A model generated the notes under the pieces. The model saw only the letters and a list, made by a program, of their open reading frames with translations. It did not search any database and had not been told where the DNA came from. From NCBI RefSeq assembly GCF_000814905.1, contig NZ_JXAG01000042.1:1-64000 (forward strand): DNA of 64,000 nt, given 5' to 3'. Source of the stretch: Enterobacter sp. Bisph1 (lineage in GTDB: Bacteria > Pseudomonadota > Gammaproteobacteria > Enterobacterales > Enterobacteriaceae). Below, one piece after another: positions 8,944-16,184 of the stretch (its first letter is position 1; each line of letters begins with the position of its first letter). A program made the position numbers and the translations under genes.

Positions 8944-8983
8944 TACCGCGCGGCAAAAAACCATCCGTAGGGCGTTTTTTACC

Positions 8984-10171
8984 TCAGGAGTGCGCTTCCG
9001 CCAGCAGTTTCTGAATCAGTTGCTCCTGCTGTTGATACTCCCCTTCGCCAAAAAACATCTGCCGCAGCTGCCCTTTGGCATCGAAGTAGTAGTGCGCTGG
9101 CCAGTACTGATTGCCAAAGGCGTTCCAGATGGCGTAGTGATTGTCCACCGCTACCGGGAAACGAATATTCTCTTTGCGCACTACCTCTTTTAACGACTGG
9201 ATGTTCTTTTCAAAGGGGTATTCCGGGGTATGCACGCCAATCACCACCAGCCCCTGATCGCGGTATTTCTCCGCCCACGCTTTAACATACGGCAGCGTGT
9301 GCTGGCAGTTGATGCAGTCGAAAGTCCAGAAATCCACCAGCACCACTTTGCCTTTTAGCGCCTGCGGCGTAAGCGGTGGGGAATTAAGCCAGCTGACCGC
9401 GCCATCGAGTGGCGGCATGGTGTTGCGCACAACAGGTTCACTCACCGGCTGTAACGTGACGGCCGGTTTCGTCGGCGACCCTAAACTTAACAACTGCTGC
9501 TCGAGCCGCGTGGTCAGCCCGCTTGCGCCCTGCAATGCTGACGTTGCGCCACTGCCGATCAACACCACCGCCCCCAACATCACCACTCCCGCCCCCTGGC
9601 GCAGCCGCTCGCTCACTGACAGGCTGGCGCGCAGACGGGCATAGAGTTTATCCCCGCACAGCCAGAGCAGCGCCAGCATAAATGCCGCGCCGCTGCCGTA
9701 AGCCGCCAGCGCTACGGCCGTTTGCCCGCTCGCGCCGTTGAGCATGGTACTGCTTAAGATAGCGCCCAAAATCGGCCCGGCGCAGGGCGCCCACAGCAGC
9801 CCGACGGATAACCCCGCCAGCAGCGCCGAGGCCACGCCTGCCGTACGACGGCTGCGGTTATCCAGACGCTCTCCGGCGCGCACGGCAAACTGCATCACGG
9901 TATTAGCGATACGCGTGGATATCAGCGACAGCGCCATTAACGCCAGCACGCCCAGCGCCAGCCAGCGTCCCCAGGCGTTAGCCTGGATAATCCACTGCTG
10001 GGTGGCGGTCGCCAGCAGTGCTACCAGGGTAAACATCAGCACCATTCCGCCCAGTAGCGCGGCGAGATGGCGTTTATCGCGGCCAAAACTGGCGAACAAC
10101 AGCGGGATCACCGGCAGGGTGCAGGGGCTAAGCAGCGTCAGTAAGCCGCCTAAAAAAGCAATTATCACCAT
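8984..10171 (-). CDS. DipZ-like fusion: CcdA/DsbD transmembrane domain plus TlpA-type thioredoxin
   Basis: Inner-membrane protein predicted to move reducing equivalents from the cytoplasm to a periplasmic thioredoxin-like domain. The first 240 or so residues are a CcdA/DsbD-type membrane domain with the paired cysteine motifs LLSPCTLP (Cys17) and LLWAPCAGP. The C-terminal third is a TlpA/redoxin domain with active site CINC at about 286-289. Start at 10171 (MVIIAFLGG) has AAGGAG seven bases upstream. Partners may be periplasmic thiol proteins or cytochrome c maturation factors; the substrate is unknown. It lies downstream of a two-component system and shares an operator-like box with it. Confidence 0.82.
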   Translation of the reverse strand: MVIIAFLGGLLTLLSPCTLPVIPLLFASFGRDKRHLAALLGGMVLMFTLVALLATATQQWIIQANAWGRWLALGVLALMALSLISTRIANTVMQFAVRAGERLDNRSRRTAGVASALLAGLSVGLLWAPCAGPILGAILSSTMLNGASGQTAVALAAYGSGAAFMLALLWLCGDKLYARLRASLSVSERLRQGAGVVMLGAVVLIGSGATSALQGASGLTTRLEQQLLSLGSPTKPAVTLQPVSEPVVRNTMPPLDGAVSWLNSPPLTPQALKGKVVLVDFWTFDCINCQHTLPYVKAWAEKYRDQGLVVIGVHTPEYPFEKNIQSLKEVVRKENIRFPVAVDNHYAIWNAFGNQYWPAHYYFDAKGQLRQMFFGEGEYQQQEQLIQKLLAEAHS

Positions 10172-10282
10172 AACAAGCTCCTTAATGCGTTGAGGAAACA
10201 GACGCATTACAGCGCCGCGGTGTATCGCGGCGGTGTCGGTGAAGGAGGGGTTTTGTCAGCCGTTGTTACCCGGCCGGGGGAA

Positions 10283-10300
10283 GATACACAGCGATACAAA
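10283..10300 (-). promoter_or_regulatory. Tandem TACA box upstream of the DipZ-like gene
   Basis: Plus strand GATACACAGCGATACAAA: two TACA elements ten bases apart, the spacing typical of OmpR-family direct-repeat sites. A closely similar box is upstream of the response regulator gene at 12404-12420. It resembles the published RstA box (TACA-N6-TACA) as I remember it. Confidence 0.5.
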
Positions 10301-10301
10301 T

Positions 10302-11600
10302 CTATTGCGTCAGCGACACGCAAACATCCAGCCCGCCCTGCGGGCGATTACTCAGGCGCAGCGCGCCGCCCAGCTGCGACACCAGCTGTTGAGCAATCGC
10401 CAGCCCGAGACCGGTGCCGCCGGTGCCGCGATTGCGCGAGGTTTCCAGCCGGTAGAACGGCTCCAGCACCGCCGCTAATTCCGCGTCGGGAATACCGGGG
10501 CCGTTATCCAGAACGTGAATTTCCACCGCGCCATTGGCTGCCAGTTCGATATCAATTTCTGCTTGTCCGGCGAATTTCAGCGCATTATCCAGCAAATTGC
10601 TCAATACGCGCCGCAGCGCCTGCACATCAATCTGTAAAGTGATATCCGCCGGGCAGCGCAGCAGCGTGACTTCTTTGCCGACATCGACATAGTCATAGAC
10701 CAGGCTTTCGATAAACGGCTGCAGCGCCAGCCGCGACGGGCTAAGGGAGGGCGCGTCCTGGGTGCGGGCATAGGCGATACCTTCTCGTACCAGCCGCGAC
10801 ATCTGATCGAGATCCGCCAGCAGCTTGTCGCGTAGCCCCTCATCGGCGGACATCTCGCTGCGCAGGCGCATGCGGGTAATCGGCGTTTGTAAGTCGTGCG
10901 AGATGGCGGCAAGGATTTGCGCGCGCGATGTTAAATGATGGGCAATCCGCGCCTGCATGGCGTTAAACGCCCGTACCGCATGCTGCACCTCCGTTGGGCC
11001 GCTTTGCGCCATTTGCGGCGCTTGCGCTGACGGGGTTAACGCCTCCAGCGCGCGGGTAAAGCGGGTCAGGGGATCGACCGCCAGGCGCACCGCCAGCCAG
11101 CAGCACAGCAGCATCAGCAGCAGTTGCCCAACCAGCACCGCCGGTAGCCAGCGGGCGATGGGCGTCGGGCGCGGTGTAATATCGATAGTCAGCGGCGCAC
11201 CATCATGCAGCGTTAAATGAGCCTGTAAATGCTCCTGCGGGCCGGGAATGGCGTTGATTTTCAGCGCATATTCCCCGCCCAGCGCCTGTTCAAGGGAGCG
11301 CGCGGTCTGTTGCGAGCGCCAGCTTGTCGGGTACTCACCCCCTTCCCCATTGCTGAGTAAGTAGCGATAGTTGGTGCGATCGATACGCGCCAGCCACGCC
11401 GGACGCTCGCTGGCGGGTAGCCGGTCGAGGATCGCCACGCTTGAGACAACGTCATATTCCAGATTGCCGAGCATCACCGAGCGCGCGGTGCTGATACGTT
11501 CATACAGCAGCAGGCTGAGAGTTAAGCCGTTGGCCAGCAGCAATCCCACCAGCACAATCACCACTAAACGCGAGAGCAGCGAGCGCGGCCAGAGCCTCAT
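10302..11600 (-). CDS. Two-component sensor histidine kinase
   Basis: Membrane-bound EnvZ/RstB-like histidine kinase of 432 residues. Two membrane helices (about 9-33 and 152-172) bracket a periplasmic sensor region, followed by a HAMP segment. The dimerisation/phosphoacceptor helix contains SHDLQTPITR with His235, and the ATPase domain has N-box NLLDNALKF, G1 DNGPGI and G2 GTGGTGLGLAI. The start ATG at 11600 overlaps the response-regulator stop (ATGA), so the pair is co-translated. The signal is unknown; adjacency to the DipZ-like gene suggests envelope thiol or metal stress, as inference only. Confidence 0.88.
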   Translation of the reverse strand: MRLWPRSLLSRLVVIVLVGLLLANGLTLSLLLYERISTARSVMLGNLEYDVVSSVAILDRLPASERPAWLARIDRTNYRYLLSNGEGGEYPTSWRSQQTARSLEQALGGEYALKINAIPGPQEHLQAHLTLHDGAPLTIDITPRPTPIARWLPAVLVGQLLLMLLCCWLAVRLAVDPLTRFTRALEALTPSAQAPQMAQSGPTEVQHAVRAFNAMQARIAHHLTSRAQILAAISHDLQTPITRMRLRSEMSADEGLRDKLLADLDQMSRLVREGIAYARTQDAPSLSPSRLALQPFIESLVYDYVDVGKEVTLLRCPADITLQIDVQALRRVLSNLLDNALKFAGQAEIDIELAANGAVEIHVLDNGPGIPDAELAAVLEPFYRLETSRNRGTGGTGLGLAIAQQLVSQLGGALRLSNRPQGGLDVCVSLTQ

Positions 11601-12337
11601 TCCCACACCTCTTTAATCATCACCGACATCGCGAGAACGTAGCCTTCGCTGCGCACGGTTTTGATATAGGCCGGTTCGCGGGCATCGTCATTCAGGCGCT
11701 GGCGCAGGCGGCTCACCAGTAGATCGATGGAGCGTTCAAAAAGTTCCGCGTCGCGCCCCTGGGTCAGATTCAGTAGCTGATCGCGGTTGAGCACGCGCTG
11801 CGGATGGTCGAGAAAGACGCGCAGCAGGCGATATTCCGCGCCGCTTAACGCCACTACCGTACCCTGCTGATCCACCAGGTGGCGCGCCGAGGTATCGAGC
11901 AGCCAGTCGCCAAAGGCCAGACAGCGCCCGACTTCGGTTATTTGCAAATTGGGCGGCAGCATGCGAGTGCGGCGCAAAATGGCTTTAATACGCGCCAGCA
12001 GCTCGCGGGCGACAAAGGGTTTCACCAGGTAATCATCGGCCCCCATCTCGAGCCCGACAATGCGGTCCGTCTCTTCACTGCGGGCCGTTAGCATCAGCAC
12101 CGGCACATTTTTGTGCGCGCTGCTGCGCAGTTCCCGGCACAGGGTTAGCCCGTCGGGGCCGGGCATCATGATATCCAGCACAATCAGATCCACCGGCGTG
12201 GTTTCAAGGCGCTGGCGCATCTCTTTACCGTTGGCGGCAACGCTGGCGCGCAGGCCCGCCTGGGTCAGGTAGTCGGCAAGCAGGGTGCGAATTTCGCGGT
12301 CATCATCAACAACCAAAATATGATCAATATGTTCCAT
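11597..12337 (-). CDS. OmpR-family response regulator
   Basis: Cytoplasmic transcription factor of 246 residues: receiver domain with acidic DDD at 11-13, phosphoacceptor Asp55 (LIVLDIMMPGPDG) and the lysine of YLVKPF near 105, then an OmpR/PhoB winged helix ending in IKTVRSEGYVLA. The ATG at 12337 is used; the TTG one codon upstream is less likely. It probably controls its own operon and the DipZ-like gene through the shared tandem TACA boxes. It resembles the RstA/OmpR branch but does not match a named E. coli regulator closely enough for a symbol. Confidence 0.88.
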   Translation of the reverse strand: MEHIDHILVVDDDREIRTLLADYLTQAGLRASVAANGKEMRQRLETTPVDLIVLDIMMPGPDGLTLCRELRSSAHKNVPVLMLTARSEETDRIVGLEMGADDYLVKPFVARELLARIKAILRRTRMLPPNLQITEVGRCLAFGDWLLDTSARHLVDQQGTVVALSGAEYRLLRVFLDHPQRVLNRDQLLNLTQGRDAELFERSIDLLVSRLRQRLNDDAREPAYIKTVRSEGYVLAMSVMIKEVWE

Positions 12338-12403
12338 CAACTTAGCCCCGGCAGGAAACGATAAAATGAGTGTATCCTGGTTACGGCGGCTGCGGTTTCC
12401 GGC

Positions 12404-12420
12404 TTTGTATCACACTGTAC
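12404..12420 (-). promoter_or_regulatory. Tandem TACA box upstream of the response regulator
   Basis: Read leftward the box is GTACAGTGTGATACAAA, with TACA elements ten bases apart and about 12 of 17 bases identical to the box at 10283-10300. It lies about 70 bases upstream of the regulator start, consistent with autoregulation. Confidence 0.5.
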
Positions 12421-12425
12421 AACCG

Positions 12426-15400
12426 CTAATAGACATCACGCTGGTAACGGTTTTCCCGTGCCAGCACCGCCAGCCAGTCGCTCGCCTCCTCTGTGCTCAT
12501 ACCGCCGTGAATTTGCGCCACTTGTTGAAGGGTGTTTTCGACATCTTTCGCCATCTGGCTGGCGTCGCCGCAGACATAAAAGTGCGCCCCGGCGGCTAAC
12601 CAGTGCCACAGAGCCGCGCCCTGCTCCAGCATGCGCTGCTGAACGTATATCTTCTGCGCCTGGTCGCGGGAAAAGGCGGTGGTTAAGCGCGTCAACACGC
12701 CGCTTTGCTGCCAGGCTTCCAGTTCCTCGCGGTAGTAAAAATTCGTGGCTTCATGCTGCTCGCCGAAAAATAACCAGTTCTCCCCGCTTGCCCCTACCGC
12801 TTCGCGCTCCTGCAAAAATCCGCGAAACGGCGCGATGCCGGTGCCTGCGCCGACCATAATGATTGCCGTGGCCGGATCCGTCGGCAGGCGAAAATGGGGC
12901 GCGGGCTGAATAAAGATCGCCGCCTGCCCGGCGCGATCCGCCAGAAAGGTTGAACAGACACCGCCGCGCTGCTTGCTGTCGCCATAACGCACGGCGGAGA
13001 CGGTTAACTCGACGCGCTGCGGGCACACTTTCGGGCTGGAGGAAATAGAGTAGAGTCTCGGCTGCAGGCGGCGCAGCGCCGCCAGAAGTTGCGCGGGTGC
13101 GAGGGTGACGGGGAAAAGCTGTAACAGATCGATAATCTGCCGTCCCCACAGCCATTGCGCCAGTTCCGCCTGGTTTTCCTCCGCCAGCAGGTTGTTCAGC
13201 GTCTCGCTTACGGCATGCTCCGCCACCAGCCGCAGCACCTCTGGCGTGATGCGCGTGATGTCGTAACAGTCGCACAGAGCCTGCGTTAGCGTCATCTCGC
13301 CCACGCCGCTTACCGTTACCACGCTTTCACCGTTAAGACGCAGAAGTTCGAGGATCTCCGACACGCGCTGCGGGCAGTTGCGCGGCCAGACGCCGAGGGC
13401 GTCACCCGCTTCGTACTTCAGGCCGCTGCCTTGCAGGTCAAAGGCGAAACGGCGGATCTCCTTTTCTGACCCCGGCGCGCTCAGGCGCTGGTTGGTAATC
13501 AATGCTGCGCTCACCGGCGTGTTGCGGCTAAACCCCGGTTTGACGGCGGGCGGTTCACTGAGTACTGGCGCATCGGTGCCGAGAATATCGCGCTGAATAG
13601 TCGCCAGCCACTGCGGCGCGGTTTCATCATTGCCGACATCGCACGGCTGGCATTCCCATAGCCGCTGCGCGCCCAGCGCCGCCAGACGGGCGTCGAGTTT
13701 GCGGCCAAAGCCGCAAAACTGCTGATAGTTGGCATCGCCGAAGGCCAGCACCGCAAAAGCGGTAGTGCTAAATTGCGGGCAATTTTCGGCGCTTAACGCC
13801 GCCCATAACGCCGAGCCATTGCCCGGTGGATCGCCATCGCCAAAGGTGCTGGCAATCAGTAATAGATACGGCGCGGCGTTGATATCCGCCACGCTTACGC
13901 GGTCCATACCGCGCAGCTTTACCGTCTGCCCGGCATGTAAAAAGTGTTCGGCGCAGCGGCGGGCAAAGGCCTGCGCGTTACCGGTGGTGGAGGCCCACAG
14001 CACCAGCACCGGTTTATCGTCCGCATGCGCGGACGGAGCGGCGACGGGCGCGGGCTGCTGTTCGCTGCGCACCAGTGAAATAGCGCAATGTTTTAGTTCC
14101 GGCTGCAGGGAGACGGGATCCAGCGCGGCGCTGGTGACGGCGTTGATGGCAAGCTGCTCGCCGAAGAGATCGTTCCAGTGAAACGGCGCAAAGCAGTTAC
14201 CCGGCAGCACCCGATCGGTGATCACCGCGGGCAGCCTGGCGTTGCCGCGTCGGGAACGAATCTCTACCCAGTCGCCTTCATTAATCGCCCGTTGTTTTGC
14301 GTCCTGCGGGGCAATCTCAATAAACGGACCGGGGTTGAGGGCGTTAAGCATCGGGATTTTGCCGGTTTTAGTCAGGGTGTGCCATTGATGCTGCACACGC
14401 CCGGTATTGAGCACCAGCGGGTACTCTTCATCGGGCATTTCGGCGGGAGCGAGATCCGGGCGAGGGAAAAACTGCCCCTTGCCGCTGGCGGTGGCAAAGC
14501 GCACTTCGCCATTTGCCTGACGGTAACGAATGGGATGGCGCGGCTGAGTATTATCCGGGCCGCAGGGCCACTGCAACGGCGTCTCACGCAGCCGCGCATG
14601 GCTGGCTCCGCGAATGTCATAGCCCGTTGCCGGGTTGTAGGCCGCACGAATTTCATCAAACACCTCGGCGGCGCTGCTATAGCTAAAACCTTCGGCATAG
14701 CCCATCTCGCAGGCGACGCGGGCGATAATTTGCCAGTCCGCCAGCGCCTCACCCGGCGGCGAAACCGCCTGCTGCATTAACGTCATGGTGCGCTCGGAGT
14801 TGATCATTACTCCTTCGGCTTCCGCCCACAGCGCGCCGGGCAGCAGAATGTCGGCATAGCGGTTAGTTTCCGTATCCAGAAAGGCATCCTGGGCAATCAC
14901 CAGCTCGGCGCGCTCCAGCCCGGCGATGACCTTATCGCGGTTCGGCACGGTGGCAACCGGGTTGGTGCAAATTATCCAGCAGGCTTTGATCTCGCCTGCG
15001 CTCATGGCGTCGAACAGCGCTACCGTGCCGTCGCCAACCTCGCGGCGCAGCGTGCCCGGCGGGCGCTGCCAAAGGCGTTCGACAAAGGCGCGATCCTCAT
15101 CCACCAGCACCGAACGCTGCCCCGGTAAACCGCCGCCCATATAGCCCATTTCGCGCCCGCCCATGGCGTTTGGCTGGCCGGTAAGGGAGAACGGGCCGCT
15201 GCCGGGGCGGCAAATCGCGCCCGTCGCCAAATGGAGATTGCACAGGGCATTGGTGCTCCAGGTGCCGTGGGTGCTCTGATTCAGCCCCATCGTCCAGCAG
15301 CTCATCCACTCATCCGCTTCGCCAATCCACTGCGCCGCCTGGCGAATATCGGCTTCGTTGAGTCCGGTGCGCTCCGCCACCTGCGACAGCGTATAGTCCA

Positions 15401-16166
15401 GCAGAAAGTCCGGCATCCCCTGCCAGCCTTCGGTGAAGCTGCTGATAAAATTGTTATCCAGATGGCCGTTTTGCACCAGCAGCGCCAGCAAGCCGTTGAG
15501 CAGGGCCAGATCGGTACCGGGTTTGATCTGCAAAAACAGCGACGCTTTTTCCGCCGTCGCGGTGCGGCGCGGATCGACGACGATCAGCTTCGCCCCGGCG
15601 TTAACCCGCTCCATCATGCGCAGAAAGAGGATCGGGTGGCAGTCCGCCATATTCGCGCCAATCACTAAAAACAGCGAGGCGTGATCAAAATCATCGTAAG
15701 AACCCGGCGGGCCATCCGCGCCGAGTGACAGCTTATAACCACTGGAGGCGCTGGCCATGCACAGGCGCGAGTTGGACTCGATATTGTTAGTGCCAATAAA
15801 GCCCTTCGCCAGCTTGTTCGCCAGGTACTGCGCCTCCAGCGACATCTGGCCGGAAACATAGAGCGCTACGGCATCGGGGCCGTGATTATCGATAATGCCG
15901 CGCAGCCGCCGGGCGCTGTCGCTAATCGCCTTATCCAGCGCGGTGCGTACCGCTGGCTGCTGGCGGGTCGTGCGAAGAAAAGCGCTCTCCAGCCGTCCGG
16001 CGGCGGTAAGCGCCTCGGCGCAGCTTTTGCCTTTGGTGCATAAACGCCCCCGGTTAGCCGGGTGGGTTTTATCACCGCTGACCGCGATAATGCGCTGGTT
16101 TTCCACCTGCATCACCAGCCCGCAGCCTACCCCACAATAGGGGCATACGCTTTTGATCTGCTCCAT
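12426..16166 (-). CDS. nasA: Assimilatory nitrate reductase fused to a flavodoxin/FAD reductase (NasA-type)
   Basis: Cytoplasmic enzyme reducing nitrate to nitrite for assimilation. The first 705 or so residues are a molybdopterin-guanine-dinucleotide oxidoreductase with an N-terminal 4Fe-4S motif (Cys8, Cys11, Cys15, Cys43). From about residue 716 a flavodoxin domain begins (LVLWASTTGNAQAFARR), followed by a CysJ/P450-reductase-type FAD and NAD(P)H module (RLYSISSSP near 1035, then GAGTGIAPFRGF). The 1246-residue chain therefore carries its own electron-donor module, which explains the absence of a separate nasC as found in Klebsiella oxytoca. Such bifunctional proteins are annotated in related genera. 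It is the last gene of the nas operon. Confidence 0.93.
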   Translation of the reverse strand: MEQIKSVCPYCGVGCGLVMQVENQRIIAVSGDKTHPANRGRLCTKGKSCAEALTAAGRLESAFLRTTRQQPAVRTALDKAISDSARRLRGIIDNHGPDAVALYVSGQMSLEAQYLANKLAKGFIGTNNIESNSRLCMASASSGYKLSLGADGPPGSYDDFDHASLFLVIGANMADCHPILFLRMMERVNAGAKLIVVDPRRTATAEKASLFLQIKPGTDLALLNGLLALLVQNGHLDNNFISSFTEGWQGMPDFLLDYTLSQVAERTGLNEADIRQAAQWIGEADEWMSCWTMGLNQSTHGTWSTNALCNLHLATGAICRPGSGPFSLTGQPNAMGGREMGYMGGGLPGQRSVLVDEDRAFVERLWQRPPGTLRREVGDGTVALFDAMSAGEIKACWIICTNPVATVPNRDKVIAGLERAELVIAQDAFLDTETNRYADILLPGALWAEAEGVMINSERTMTLMQQAVSPPGEALADWQIIARVACEMGYAEGFSYSSAAEVFDEIRAAYNPATGYDIRGASHARLRETPLQWPCGPDNTQPRHPIRYRQANGEVRFATASGKGQFFPRPDLAPAEMPDEEYPLVLNTGRVQHQWHTLTKTGKIPMLNALNPGPFIEIAPQDAKQRAINEGDWVEIRSRRGNARLPAVITDRVLPGNCFAPFHWNDLFGEQLAINAVTSAALDPVSLQPELKHCAISLVRSEQQPAPVAAPSAHADDKPVLVLWASTTGNAQAFARRCAEHFLHAGQTVKLRGMDRVSVADINAAPYLLLIASTFGDGDPPGNGSALWAALSAENCPQFSTTAFAVLAFGDANYQQFCGFGRKLDARLAALGAQRLWECQPCDVGNDETAPQWLATIQRDILGTDAPVLSEPPAVKPGFSRNTPVSAALITNQRLSAPGSEKEIRRFAFDLQGSGLKYEAGDALGVWPRNCPQRVSEILELLRLNGESVVTVSGVGEMTLTQALCDCYDITRITPEVLRLVAEHAVSETLNNLLAEENQAELAQWLWGRQIIDLLQLFPVTLAPAQLLAALRRLQPRLYSISSSPKVCPQRVELTVSAVRYGDSKQRGGVCSTFLADRAGQAAIFIQPAPHFRLPTDPATAIIMVGAGTGIAPFRGFLQEREAVGASGENWLFFGEQHEATNFYYREELEAWQQSGVLTRLTTAFSRDQAQKIYVQQRMLEQGAALWHWLAAGAHFYVCGDASQMAKDVENTLQQVAQIHGGMSTEEASDWLAVLARENRYQRDVY

Positions 16167-16184
16167 TTTCGCCCCTCGGGTGAC

